A stretch of 64,000 bases of DNA. It comes from Ophiodon elongatus. Lineage: Eukaryota; Chordata; Actinopteri; Perciformes; Hexagrammidae. The notes under the pieces were generated by a model. The model saw nothing but the letters and a program-made list of their open reading frames with translations. It ran no database searches and was not told where the DNA came from. Shown here piece after piece: positions 13,380 through 25,376 of the stretch. A program made the translations under genes and the position numbers. The first letter of the stretch is position 1. Each line of letters begins with the position of its first letter. Location: positions 913,001-977,000 of the forward strand of contig JACSYO010001013.1 in assembly GCA_016806645.1 (NCBI GenBank). The letters are read 5' to 3'.

Positions 13380-13640
13380 TTATTTGAGTGGGTACAGTTT
13401 CTCAAAAGATTTTTGCTTTGTCTCAAAGTGGCGCTTCACATTGCTGCTTTTAATAATCACTTCGGTCTCTGAACACATGAGACATGTTGGTTTTGTCCGA
13501 ATGAACATATGAGAGTCTGTCCATTCTTGGTTAAAGGCTCCGGTCTCGTTGTCCACTTTTCTCTTTTTGGAGCATGCCATGTGAAATAACTTCTCTGACT
13601 CACATACTTTTCCCACTACTCGGTCTCTCGCCAGTTTCAC
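13380..13640 (-). pseudogene. hAT transposase N-terminal fragment with BED-type zinc finger
   Basis: This 86-codon frame matches the N-terminus of the hAT transposase group that gave rise to vertebrate ZBED5/FAM200-type proteins. A basic SKKRKVD motif at residues 24-30 is followed by an acidic/aromatic 'FNQEWTDS' stretch. Next comes a BED-like zinc finger with C53, C56 and H71. The expected last zinc ligand, normally a histidine in 'RHxETKH', is glutamine (Q76). The frame stops just after 'YPLK' (83-86), so the dimerisation and catalytic DDE regions of the usual ~600-residue enzyme are absent. hAT-type repeat ends lie close by at 13900-13990 and 11088-11550. The start codon shown may lie upstream of the true domain. 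I infer a dead, 3'-truncated copy, not a host gene. Confidence 0.78.
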
Positions 13641-13904
13641 TCAAGCCGTGATGCTTATTGGAATTTTACAATTCTCAATTGTCTATTGGTTGTAGGTCCA
13701 GGTCCACGGTCCACCTATTAGTGACCCCTGCTCCAGGGTAAAACTCCAATCATGAGCACGCATCCGCCCAATGAAAACTTGCTGAAGCAAAAATGCACAG
13801 TTGCGTTTCCACTGCCTGTAAAACTGTGTTAAAGGATGAGCGACCAGCTTTTAACCCGGGGAACTATTTGTGCGCACCGAGCCATATTAACACAGTAACA
13901 ACAG

Positions 13905-13990
13905 ACTTTGGTATACTCAAGTAAAGCACGAGTACCTCAAAATTAGGTATAGTACTTGAGTAAATGTACTAGTTACTCTCCACCACTGAA
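13905..13990 (+). mobile_element. hAT-like terminal fragment
   Basis: 'atagtacttgagtaaatgta' followed by 'ctagttactctccaccactg' is the terminal sequence of a widespread fish non-autonomous element, ending in the inverted-repeat tip ccaccactg. It lies about 260 bp beyond the 5' end of the decayed hAT transposase frame. It may be that element's terminus or a separate insertion. The related copy at 30828-31165 has a worn version of the same tip. Confidence 0.6.
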
Positions 13991-16242
13991 AATATGTCAC
14001 CCAGTACAACAGTGTTGGTCATTGATGTGTTTTATCAGAACAGACATTTTGACATATCACAGAAAGAAAGCAGGTGTATTTATAATGGCCCCATTCTACT
14101 TGAATGAGGGAAAGTCCTGGTATTGAGCATGCTGGCTCCCTGGAATAGCTTACTGGGACACTTAATGGAGCTGAGCCATCGTTAACGTGATCAATATGCC
14201 ATGTGCCTTCCTGCTATGACAAGACAAATGTCTGCTGTGGAAAAGGTCTATGCAGGTCTGTGGCACAGAGGAATAAGCTAAATGAGACTATGGCTACACA
14301 GATACAAATATTTTCCCGTTTCTATTGTTTGAATCGATTTGCATGTAGCTCTCCTGCATAACAAACTGAGCAACGCTCACATGTCAACATCAAAGCCATG
14401 GCGTGCAGCTTCATACTTCATCAGCCCTATTTACAAAATTGATGGCACGCTAACTGAACATAACATTAAAACAACAGTGAGCTGTTACCTGCTCCAGTAA
14501 ATCACATACGTCTGTTCAGGAAACTGGAGGGAATTTGTGACTGAGACTTTGTTGCAGAGGTTGGAGCATAAAGAGCAGCAGAGTTTCTGAGTCTTAGTTT
14601 GGGAACTGAAGCTTCACTGTTTCTGTGTTTTCCCATCTGTGGAATGAGGTGCAACATCAGCACTAAGCCACCTTACTGCACACTCACAGATGATTTAACA
14701 GCCAGCTCTTAAGCGCAGCCATGGATTAATAGAGCTTGACACAAAGCCTTTTCACTGGCTTTATCTGTTTCTCCTAAGCTTGGGGGAATTGAGCACTGGT
14801 GCTTTTCCCAGCGTGGCACCAGTATCATTTGTGTTATTGCAGCAATTTGTTTTTTTTCAAAACTTGGGGGTTTATGCTGTGTTGGCCAGCATTGCCACGG
14901 ACTATAAGCAATCTCTGTCCTCAGAGATTCAGATCAAAGAAGTATTGGCTTTTCTGCACATAGATTAGCCTAAATCAAGACTCAGTTCTATGCAAAGCCC
15001 CTTAGGGTCATCTAAATTTGTTGAAGACTTTTAGATACAAGTGTCAGTGTTGATGCTGCACTGGATTATTGGAGGTTATCATGGCTGACCTCATAATCCA
15101 CATGTTTACTTCCTGTTTTTGCAGAAGAGGCCCCAAATGGCTATATTTCTTCTGAGTTTCGTCTTGAAGTTTTGAAATTTGATACAGTTCAAACATAAAA
15201 ACAGTATATAACACAATTTGGGGATATAGCTATTTGAACATGATTCCTTGTATTTTCCATCAGGCCCCTAGTGACCAAAAGGAGACAAAATGTACTTTAT
15301 TTAATTTTTATAGTCAAAGGTCTATTGTAACTATGCAGTCACAAGTAAAAACGCTGCATCACCAAATTCTTGTCTCACAGTCCTTTTGTGTTTTGACTTA
15401 AAAATGCCCTCATGTTAAAACTCCCAGAGGGATTTCAATTGAGGGTAAGGCAGTGCAATAATGAATGTAAGTTAACTGGGGTTTTCTGACTGTTGGTCTC
15501 AACCTGCAGGTGACCTCCCAAAGTACAAAGTCAGTCAAAAACCCAGATCCATATTGAAGTTTTCACAAGAAAGCCAGCCAGCGATAGATCTGCACTGCTC
15601 AGAATGTGAATTAAGCCACAGCAGAGGAACTGGTGGAAAATACTGCTGAGATTAAGTGAAGATTTTTCTGAGATGAAACAGAGGATTGTGCTTCTGCTAA
15701 TTGTCTCCCTCAGGGAAAGATTCAGTTTTTTTCCTTGTTTTAAGTTGTAGAATTCTTGTGACTTTCTCTGTTTGTATTTGAAAGTGAGTGATGATATCTT
15801 GCCAAATAACAAATAGCTAGAATTTGCTGCTCAAACTGTAGTTTTGCTAATAAAGTCATATTGTTATTAATCATTCTACTGCACATTTTTACAAATATTT
15901 CCTTTAAACCAGCACCTCTTGTCCCATTTAACCTCTTATGACAAGCTTTCTGCCATCTGGTGACCCTGCAATATAATCTTTATTGCGTGAGACTGTTGGT
16001 CAGAAAATATCTGGCTTAATTATTTAGATTTAGCTGTGGGAGACAATACAACACTGCCGTTTTGTGTGCTTTTACAGGGTAGCGTGTTGAAATCGACAAG
16101 AAATCCTCCTCTTTAATAATCCATATACTGGGCCATGTTAAGATCAAAAGAAGAAATGGCAGCCATGTTTTATATAGACACTTGTCTCACCGCAGAACCG
16201 CTTCTCTTTTTCTCTGGCTGCCTTTTCCGCTGAAGTTCCCAT
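13991..16242. other. No gene seen; mainly non-repetitive
   Basis: Mostly complex single-copy-looking sequence, especially 14090-14520, with no long frame. A 93-codon minus-strand frame (15531-15812) and a 62-codon plus frame (14780-14968) have no domain and look like chance. Confidence 0.35.
14324..14344. promoter_or_regulatory. SOX-like site next to POU octamer
   Basis: ATTGTT (14324-14329), a SOX-type core, is followed 7 bp later by a perfect octamer ATTTGCAT (14337-14344), the reverse complement of ATGCAAAT. SOX-POU pairs in developmental enhancers usually have 0-3 bp spacing, so this spacing is looser than canonical. The surrounding DNA is non-repetitive. The enhancer reading is inference. 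Confidence 0.3.
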
Positions 16243-16342
16243 GTTTTGTCTAAAGCTCTCTGTAGAGAGTTATGTCTTATATTCACCAGAAAAATACTGC
16301 CAGTGTACAACTGCCAGCACAATTTTTTTTTGACCTCTACAG

Positions 16343-16476
16343 AATTCACTGCCACGTTGTGGAAGACCAATGTGGATCCTAAATGCCTGCAGCTAAATGA
16401 GGAAGCCTCGGGGATCATCGACAAGCTGTCACCAAAATACAATGGAACAAGAAGGATTTTACACCAATTACTTAGA
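16343..16476 (+). other. Candidate orphan exon or old protein fragment
   Basis: A clear acceptor-like sequence (nine T, then gacctctacag) ends at 16342. The open frame after it (TTC ACT GCC..., within a 128-codon frame at 16246-16632) has coding-like codons for about 40 residues, including LNEEASGIIDKLSPKYNG. I do not recognise the protein. No strong donor follows; the nearest GT choices are 16477 (agagtacc), 16490 and 16506. After about 16480 the frame becomes AT-rich and ends in hydrophobic low-complexity residues, which looks non-coding. It could be a real exon of an unseen gene, a gene relic, or chance. Confidence 0.25.
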
Positions 16477-17117
16477 GTACCTGCTAACAGTGAACCAGAA
16501 ACATGGTGCAGAATCTTTCAGAATCAGTTATGGAAAAGAAAAGAAGCAGGAGTGTACTTATTTTTAATTGCAATATTATATTATATTTTATGTGAAGCAC
16601 TATCTTCTCTTTTTTCAACCCCAATGTCCTGATTAATTTTCTTTCAATTCATTTAATGGCCCATTGTGATGGCAGCCTCGCTCACTATTACAATAAGCAG
16701 GGCAATGATGACGGTTTATTTCAGTCAGTGAATTTTACTTTTGTCAATATTACTTTTTATGTCTTAACAATGTGATGATTAAAAGACGGCAGTGCGGACT
16801 GAAGCAGTTCTCACAGGATTGCCAATTCCGAGCGCCTGCTGCTGACCACATGAACACACACAATCTGAGAGAGGGGATGTGTGTGTGTGCGAGGGAAAGA
16901 AAGCGAGGGAACATCAATCTTGCCCAACATGATTTGCTGACTGGATGAAAGCACTCCATCTGTCTTATGCTGTTTATTGAGGGAAAAGTGGTTGAATTTA
17001 GCACAGTAGTTCCACAAACAGAGAGAAAAAACCATTAGAAGATGTCCTTGTCCACTCTTGTGGTGCAGCAAGATATTTCAGCAGTAGTGAGAAATTATGA
17101 AAACTTGAATATCACAC

Positions 17118-17290
17118 TTAAGAGATAGGAGATACTTTATTGTCATCCATCAGCACAGTACAAAGAGGAATGTAACTGGATTTGGTCACTGGATTCTGAC
17201 CAACACAGCAGGGCAATGACACAAAGACATTATTGTCGACCTCATAGCCCTTTAACTTATTTCAGATCCAAGATGCTGTTGTACAGAGCC
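17118..17290 (-). mobile_element. Probable LINE 3'-end fragment
   Basis: 'gagatactttattgtcat' followed by 'cagcacagtacaaagagga' resembles, in reverse orientation, the 3' UTR of fish non-LTR retrotransposons that end in '...atgacaataaagt...'. The clearer relative at 36087-36280 has the same layout. No coding part is present. Confidence 0.4.
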
Positions 17291-19629
17291 ATACAGAACA
17301 CAATGTCAGTTATAATACGTATAGATTGAATAATTGATCACAACTAATACATTTGACACAAGAGCATCCCTAAATTAGTCTATCTTAACTCAAGATATGA
17401 AGTTTAAATAGCCATACTTACGATACCATTGCCTATTATTGTGTACGTTCAGTGATAGTGTCCAAATCAGTCTCACCGAACTTATTGGAGTGTGCCGTGT
17501 CAGTGCTCTTAGAAGAATTAAAAAGACAAAGGTTGTGACCTGCCAAGGCCCGAATCGGTGCCCACTCTTTGCCCTCAGCTTTGTGGGCCGGTCCGTGACT
17601 GCTCAACGGCTTGCTCAGAAGTATTTTTGGCCTTTGAGCATTGAGGGAGCTATCTCACAGTTTCTTTCAAAAAGAAGACGGAGCAGATGAAGGTTTTGTA
17701 GCTGGGCAGGTGTTGCATGTTCTGAACAAACACCATGACTGCTCTCATTCATTGTTTGTACTTAAACCTATGGATAAGTAATGCACTGTAATTCATATAT
17801 AACCCACGTAATTGGGAGCCAGGACATGCAGGGCTGCCTCGAAGGAAGTCAGATAATGTAAAATAAAGAGCGACAAAGACTGCATTGTGACAATGTTGGG
17901 ATGGATCGAACAAACACAGGACTTTCACCAAAAGTGAAACCAAACATCAATGTTGATTTATTTAACATACATACTGAACTATCGTTTTACTATCGTATTA
18001 CCGTTTTATTTATTGTTTAGCCTATGAAATCCAAGTAGAAAATGCCTTTCAAAATCTCCAAGAGCCAAATATAGCTCGATATTTATACATCAATCCTCTC
18101 AGAATCAAATGCATTTGTCCACAATTATTAACTATTCCTTTTAATGTACAATATGAAAAATAAGTTGTAAATCTTTTTTAAATCTGAGCAGCTGGATTTT
18201 TGCCATTTATGCTTGATAAATCCAAATCAGCTAACATCACAACAAAGTTACTTGTGTCACCACTGATGATGATAATCAAGGATGATGATGTTGACTGAGA
18301 TAATATATTCTGAAAAAGCTTGACAAAGCATTAAAGCTACACCATATTCATCTGCTGTCTGTCTATTAACCTATAAACTACTTGGTTTGCTCAACCCAAG
18401 TTAAGCAGTATAATCACAGGTTAATAATACTGCAATTTGCATTTAAGCATCTGTTTAAAAAAAAAAAGAAAAAAAAGGAGGACAGCATTCTGTGAGAAGT
18501 CAGTCTAAGTGATCACAGACACAGCAAATGTTTGGCAGTAAGATGTTTCTTTTTTCTGCTCCCTGTTGGGATTCTTCCTTGGCTAGTTTCTCTGCTGATT
18601 TTAACCAGCTTCTTTGTGTGGTTTCTTTTAAGCATGTTTACACAGCAGAAGACATGGCGAAGACTGGTTGTGTTCATGAGCACTGACTTGGATTGTAATC
18701 CCTCCTTGCATAATTTAACACACTGCTTTTGACAGCAGGACCAGAACGGCTAGCCACACTGTCAGTTAGACTGAGGAGGAAGTAGTATTTTTTTCCTGAC
18801 TTTATAGTTTTGCTGAATATGTGACAGCAATCATTTTTTGGTTGTTAGTTAAAATGAGGACGGGATGTCATAAAGCTCACACCAGATGGCCGTCAGCCAA
18901 AGTCCCAGCGGAGTGAAATAGAGGTATGACACTGCTTTATGCCTCTCTGGAGGGAATGGAGAAAAAAAAATGAAATGTTTACACTGAAATGAGGCAGCTT
19001 CACAATTGTCTCTTATTTTGCTGTGAACTGAGTGAATTGAACCAGATTAAACTCATACCCAACTTCAATCACTGTTACAGGAATATCAATTACATTTTGT
19101 GCATCCAAAATGTCTTAAACTAAACATAGATGCTGTTTTTTTGTCCCAACCATGTTCTAATGTGTGGATTCCCGAACTGTGTGTGTATCTGTTCCACCAG
19201 CATGAGAATGTAAATGCACAGAGATGATACAAATATCTGCAGACGCGTTGATTCAAATGTGTAGATGAACAGCGAGAGATTTGAACAGCTGTCTGTGGAG
19301 CTTATGCCTAACTGAGTGTGCCAGAGACAACAAAAATAGAGTTGTAGCGTAAAAAAGTGCAGGAGGTCGGGGGATAGCGTGTCTCATACTATCAATCCGT
19401 TTGAAAGAATAGAAGTGTGTCTGTTCTGTGAGTCGGGCGAGTGATGGACGTGATAAATGCCTCTATAAATGCTTTGTACGTGCATTGCCCTCACCCATAC
19501 ACTTTACTAAGGCTAAAGGTACTGTCATACAGCTAACATTTGCTGCTACTGCATCCGTTGTTTCCATTGCGAGAGGGTGTACATGCAAAGTTATTTGCCA
19601 ATTTTGTCAATGGGCTGACCAGCGGGTCT
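17291..19629. other. No gene seen
   Basis: AT-rich unassigned DNA. It includes an A-rich tract at 18457-18478 that could be a retroposon tail and a GATGAT-rich patch at 18264-18290. No frame exceeds 83 codons and none shows a domain. Confidence 0.35.
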
Positions 19630-20105
19630 GAAAAGTGAAGCCAATGCAGAAGTGCCTTCAACTTGCAATCCTTGTATTGGCCAGCATGGGCGACTCCTCT
19701 GGTTGCAAAAAGAAGTCTGATTCTATAGAAGTCTATGATAAAATGAGGCTATTTCTCACTTGATTTATTACCTCAGTAAACATTGTAAACATCAATACAG
19801 CATGATGTTCATTTAGAAAATGATGGTTTCATTAAGAGTAAAATAGACGATCGGGCAGGGTATACTTACACAGCATTGTTCGGTCTGGGAGTTGTCTGTG
19901 TTTTTGTCTTACAACTTTAACCCTTTCACATCTCTCAGTTGGTGAAAGTTTATTATAACCGTTTTGGTCGCCCTTAATAATGTCTTATTCAGCTGAGACG
20001 GCGATGGCCAAAATCACAAACTTGAGGCTTAAAATTTGCAGTCCACAAACCGAGAGGTGACGTCACGGTGAACACGTCTACTTCCTATCTACAGTCTATA
20101 GTGTT
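19630..20105. repeat. Teleost dispersed repeat with 'gtgaagccaatgcagaagtg' end
   Basis: It starts at 'gtgaagccaatgcagaagtg' and ends with 'cgagaggtgacgtcacggtg' and 'ctacagtctatag'. I recall this pair of ends in a very common fish interspersed family, although the interior here is diverged. The CRE-like tgacgtca at 20058-20065 is part of the repeat, so it should not be read as a local promoter signal without more evidence. It has no coding capacity and its class is undetermined. Confidence 0.6.
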
Positions 20106-20435
20106 ACCTTGGCAACCACAGAACCTGGGGTAATGATGCAGGAGCTAATTTACTTCTGAATTATAGCCGACACAACGTTGAACAAACAAACTATTAATTG
20201 AAATACAAATGTTCTGCAGCAGCATAAGCTTCAACGATTGATAAACCATTCTGGATCAATAAACAACATTCACAATATTATTTAGCTTATCTAGCTATGA
20301 CAGTAATAATAGTGCAGTATTGCCAAATATTTCCTCTGTTTAAAGCTACAGTCTGCCTGTCATTAGATTAGCCTTGATGGGCCAGCACAAAAAAAAGAGG
20401 CAGGGAGCATTAAAACAAAATTAAACAGCAACAAA

Positions 20436-20501
20436 AATATATATACAGTATATATATATACACATATATACAGATACTCTCTATATATATATATTTTTTT
20501 A
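20436..20501. repeat. (TA)n-rich low-complexity tract
   Basis: Interrupted TA dinucleotides (atatatacag/tatatatata units) are followed by a T-run. The overlapping 126-codon minus-strand frame (20363-20743) is partly built from it and is not credible as a gene. Confidence 0.9.
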
Positions 20502-21819
20502 CCTGTATTCAGTGTGGTTCCAGACAGATCTCTTAGGATGGCACTAAAAGTCAACTCATTGTTGTTGGTAAAAAATACAACACAGGGATAAGATAAACTA
20601 TGATAATCTATAGTTCCATAAGTATCCTTTAGCTTTTTTTGTTGAATTATGTGTTTTTGTTGTGGCTTAGTAGCAAATGTTCTGGGGGCTGGAAACCTCT
20701 GGTATCGGTTGCTGTTGGATAATGAGATGTAGCCATTAGCCACGGCAGCAGAGTTGTGCCCTGCTGCTGCCCGTTCAGCAGCAGATGCAGCGGTCGGAGC
20801 TCACTGTCTGAACCTTAAGGCCTGAAGGCCCGTACGAATTTTAATGTGCTACATCCATTTCCTCCCTGTGAAGACTGAAGGCATTAACACACTCAGGTGT
20901 CCCCTGATCTCCTTCTCATAACACCCCCTCTTCTCGTAGTCCAAACCCCCGAGATGCTATGCCTCAGAGTCAAATATTAAGTAGGCATAAAAGGAGGAGC
21001 TGCTCTGGATTAATATGGCTACATATGTGCCTTTCTGCCTGCAGGGAGAACACTCAGTCCTCTAACATTAGTCTTTACTGGACACATTGGAGAACAAAGC
21101 AGCTGGAGGCTGTGAAGAGGAGCAGAGAAAAGCCGTTCAGGGTTAAGACATTATTCTTAGTCTTATTTTTTACCTTGTTTTCATTATTGTTACTCCCTCA
21201 CACATGTCCCTCACACATACACACCACATGGTACACAAAATGAATTATAGAGGCACATAAAAACCTTGCAGGATATTAAATTATATTCATACTTAAATGA
21301 CAACAGACTCAAAGCAGACCAGCGCACACCTGCCTTTATTCATATGATTTCCGAAAATAGAACGAGCCGCCAAAGCTGCCAATTCTGATATGTTCACACT
21401 CAAAGCCTATCAAGTAGTGATGCTCCGGTCAGGGTTTTTTAATATCCGCACACTACCCAACCTGTTATGAGAGCTGATCCGCACAGAATTATGCATTAAT
21501 CAACCAATCCTGACCTGCAAACTGTCAACTTGCATAGTAGTAATTGTCCAGAGAGGCTGAAAAAGGTGGAAAGCTGGCTCATTAAGTTTATGTAATATCA
21601 AATGATTAATCGCTTTACAAAAACAAAACTGAAGCGAAGTGCTTCAGTTGTATGCGCTCATGTGTGAAAGACAAATACCCTACGTAAGCCTGTGTGATAT
21701 CGGCCGAGGAAAAAATGGTCAGAAACCGATTTGATGCGCTGTGTTTGGCTTTATATTAAGCTTGGCCCTATCGTCTTTTATGTACACGCAGAACACGCCA
21801 CGCAATAGTTGGACTGTGT
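20502..21819. other. No gene seen
   Basis: No recognised repeat. A GC-richer patch at 20740-20960 precedes a 94-codon plus-strand frame (20959-21243) that ends in low-complexity Leu/Phe and His/Thr residues. I recognise no domain and treat it as chance. Confidence 0.35.
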
Positions 21820-21938
21820 ACTGACGTCAGTTAATAAAATTCCTCCCCCAGCGCAAATGTCAAACTCGGCCTGTGCTCTGGTGACCACTAATAATCCATA
21901 TATAAACATAAAGATATGAGCTCCACTGCGCTGACTCA
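21820..21938 (+). promoter_or_regulatory. CRE + TATA + AP-1 promoter-like cluster
   Basis: A 12-bp palindrome actgacgtcagt (21820-21831) contains a perfect cAMP-response element TGACGTCA. A TATA box, TATATAAA, follows at 21899-21906, and an AP-1 site TGACTCA at 21932-21938 would lie close to the predicted start of transcription. The order and spacing resemble cAMP-inducible vertebrate promoters. Downstream, ATG at 21972 opens a 22-codon frame ending at 22040, preceded by an acceptor-like 'gctgttgcag'. I cannot link it to any gene. It could be a true promoter, a transposon promoter or coincidence. Confidence 0.35.
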
Positions 21939-22040
21939 ATGTCATCTCTTCGGCTAACGTTGCTGTTGCAGATGATTGACAACATGAGGCTCCATGTCCT
22001 CCGGCGTCTGAGCTGTTTGCCTCATTTGTCTGATACTTGA

Positions 22041-23317
22041 GGCTTGAAAATGTATATTAAACCGCAAATCGCGTGTTGATTAGCAAAGTTCCAGAGATTT
22101 TCCCAAATGAGCATCTCCTTTCAATGTTTATCATTTAAAAAAATGAATATATACTTCCTGCTTTTAACTGTTCAATAAAAGATAAAACTTGAAGCAGTTG
22201 TCAGAAGTGAGAATCAGAATCAGTGCTTTTAATCTTGGAGGAGGTTAAGAGATATGCACTTAAATCACTGCCTGGCATGTAGTTGCTGAGACTTCAGTAA
22301 TATGTTTGGTTCAGCGTGTAGACACGATTCTACATCAATGTGTGTTTGTGGGTTTGCAGTAAAGTGGAGTTTTGCTCTGGTTCCAGCATCAGCGAGGGGA
22401 ATCCAGGCAGAGGCCGATGCACACTGGGGAGAAGTCTTTTGATGGATTCCTAGCCCTCAGGAATAACAAAGCCCCCACTTTCTCATTATTGAAGCTTTTT
22501 ATTTTTACATTGAGATGAAAATATAGACATGTAGCAGATTTATTTACTCAATATATATATATATATCTTTCATAACCTGTCCGCTTTGATGTTATATCAC
22601 GTAAAAAATTGTTTGACCCATGATTTTTGCAATTTTGTGCTGAACTGTCAGGATTACAAAGAGGCGTTTATTTCAGTTATATTTGCCACCTATCTGAACA
22701 AAAGATACAACACAAAAAGTGTCATTGGGCGCGGTGATTCTTCCGGAACTCCATTAGGAGTCACAACAATCCTCAACAATATTCTTCTTTGAGAAGAATG
22801 CAAAATAATGTAGAGACTGAAGGAAATGGCGTTATTATAGTGGAGAGGAATGAAGGCTTTACTCATCCGGGCCTCAAACTGTGTTTGTGAGAAAGGCCTC
22901 TCTGACAACAAGGCTTGCAGTGTAGCTCCATGTCCCTGCATTCATTTCCAAAGCTATCTATAATACTTCACAGAAAGGGGGCAAGCTCACCTCATAGCCA
23001 AACAAAGATGCTTCATGCTCCTGCATAATTCACTGTCGTATGCAGTAATCCACAGTGAAGCTGGGGTGAAACCGCAGCCCTTTTAATGCTTATAGGGGCT
23101 TGTAGCTGAAGGGTCATTGTGTCACTAATGACTCAGAGTGAAAGAGAATGAATGAGGATCATAAACCAACATTTCTCTTATTGGTGTAAACCAATTCTAT
23201 AATTTACAATCCAAATACAATTAATTCATAACCTGAATAAATGGAATACTGCTGTTAGAGAGAAGAGTGTAGAATGTATAGTATAGTACATACATAAAGT
23301 AACTAACAGCTCAGAAA
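22041..23317. other. No gene; (AT)n at 22550-22566
   Basis: The only simple repeat is a short (AT)n. The segment 22780-23150 is complex, non-repetitive and moderately GC-rich, a texture compatible with conserved non-coding DNA. Overlapping opposite frames at 22586-22941 lack domains. Confidence 0.3.
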
Positions 23318-23700
23318 GAAGGCAAGCTTGAACCCAAAAACATGACTCGAAGACAGCATGTTAAGATGCAAGTTTACTTTGGTCAAAAAGTAGGCACGGG
23401 GTCCAAACCAAGCAGACAGTCATCATTCAGGCAAACAAATCCAATTCATCATCAAATCATGGGCTAAGCATCCGGCCAGGTAGGGAGAATGAAAGCTGGA
23501 AAGCAAGCAGGGACACACACACAACGCAATCTGTCAAAGACGGAGTATAGACGGACCTGTATGTATGACCTAGACTAATCATGTTAATGGGGAGCAGGTG
23601 AGTGAATGGCGGAGATGGGGAGGTGGGTGGTGAGTAAGTGGCAGGGAGAGATAGTACATGCCAGAGAAAACAGAGCAGGTACCTAAATGTTTTGAATCTG
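23318..23700. repeat. Teleost dispersed repeat, class unknown
   Basis: Phrases such as 'gcaagtttactttggtc', 'ggtccaaaccaagcagac', 'ggtagggagaatgaaagctg' and 'ggggagcaggtgagtgaa' belong to a repeat I have met in many fish genomes. It is purine-rich on this strand, non-coding, and has no obvious terminal inverted repeats here. Confidence 0.5.
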
Positions 23701-24288
23701 GCAGAAGTTGTGAAAGTAACCGCAAAATGTTACTTTTTCAATTAGTATTCTTATATACGTGTGCATTACTTCTATTACGAATGCATTCTACTTGCTAGGT
23801 CAACAAAATGAGATGTGCACCTCCTCAAAAACTAAATCCACACATTGAGGCTACGGAGAAACCACTTGTGATTGGTCAGCATGGGCTGCTTGTGTTTTGC
23901 TGGTAGACTTACTAACCAACATTGGCATCCAGAGCCATGAAAAATGAACACACTTAATAGTTTTAGTAGATTTAGTGACCTGTCACCCTGCTGTCAGATC
24001 CATCTTTTGGTCCTGGGGAACATCAAAACGGTTACTTGAATGTTCTGACCATCATTCTAATTGTTTTTTACCAGCGAGGAGCTGAATAGTTTAATGAGGG
24101 CGAGGAAATTCTGACCCTTATTTTCAAGCAGTCTGAGTATAGTGGTCTGGTGCACACCTGAGATGTATGGCATTGTTTTCAGCTGCCTAAATGAACCAAA
24201 CTTCAGACTTCAATTTGTTCATTCGTCATTTGGTCATTGTTAATGTGATATCATGTTTGAAAAGGAAATCTAACTATAAAGCAAGAAT

Positions 24289-24470
24289 CTCTGTCTGTCT
24301 GTCTGTGTGTTTGTCTGTCTGTGTGTTCTTCGCATTTCTCGAGAAACTGTCATCCAATCTTCTTCACACTTGGTGGGCGTATTGATGGGGACCCCATGGA
24401 ATGCTTTGTCGAATTTGATGCAATTTTGACACGCGACACGCTCAATAATAATAAACTGGGAATATAAACA
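24289..24470 (+). repeat. (GTCT)n microsatellite leading into a dispersed repeat
   Basis: CTGT/GTCT tetranucleotides with a GTGT interruption (24289-24327) are followed by 'cttcacacttggtgggcgta' and 'ttgatggggacccc'. I recognise this as a recurrent fish repeat that is often headed by this tetranucleotide. The full 3' extent is unclear and may reach about 24700. Confidence 0.55.
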
Positions 24471-25376
24471 AGCATACAGAGCTTTGTGGAGCAGTGGGGG
24501 GCGGAGTTCATGGATCTGCGAATTTAAGCATGTTGTCTACAGCAGGAATTTACAGGCTGCAACTCGTTGACTGCAGTTTACTTTTTACTGCTGGAAGCTG
24601 GATATACTAACATTACAAACAAACTCTTTTTCACTTCCACGCGTTCCTTGCAGCAACGCATAACTAACGGTCAATACTAGGGCTATGGTCAAAAAGTCAA
24701 AAACTTGCCTCTTTTCCTTGATGATGGAAAAAGTCACGGGGTCAAGGAAGGATGTGAAGGATAATTCATAAAGATTTAGGAAAAGACAACTGCAGAGCTT
24801 AGAGAATCCGACTCCACTTTTACTAAACTAAGTAATTATGATGCAACGGCGGCTGTCACTGAAGTAGGTTTTCCATGGCGAAACTACAATGAAGATGGAC
24901 GACATAAATCGCAACTAAAACACGACCCAATGAAATCTTTTAAATTGTGTAAAATGCTCTTTCAGGGACAGGCGGCTTCATTCGTGGTTCGTGAAGGTGA
25001 GAAACCGGAGGTCCTTCCTTCCTGCCTGCTGTCCCATTTAACAATCAACACTGTTTCCAGTCTAAACTGACAATTCACTCGTGCAATATCAATGAAACTG
25101 TTCAATATCAACATTTCCTTTGTGCAATAATGTGGATTCAACCGTTTTAACAGTTTAATAATTTATCATAGGCCTAGCTTGTTTTGATTTTTTACTGATG
25201 CTTCTTGGTATTGATAATGAGAATTTGTTCACTTACAGTTTGCTATATTTACTGTTCATTTTTAAAAAAATTCTTTTGTCGACTTATTTGTTACAAATTT
25301 GAAGTTGTCACTGTTTATTCATATTCATCAACATTAAAGTTTATGACTGTATGAAAATAATTGTTAAACCTGTGCT
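24471..25376. other. No gene seen
   Basis: Possibly the continuation of the repeat at 24289, because similar GC-richer text continues to about 24700. Beyond that the sequence is AT-rich with no feature that I can support. Confidence 0.3.

Noticed and set aside
16170..16442. 90-codon minus-strand frame opposite the 16343 candidate
   Set aside because: Codon use is less gene-like than on the plus strand and it has no domain; probably a mirror of the plus-strand frame.
19630..20105. CRE-like tgacgtca at 20058 as a promoter element
   Set aside because: It lies in the end of a dispersed fish repeat and would be present in many copies, so it says nothing about a local gene.
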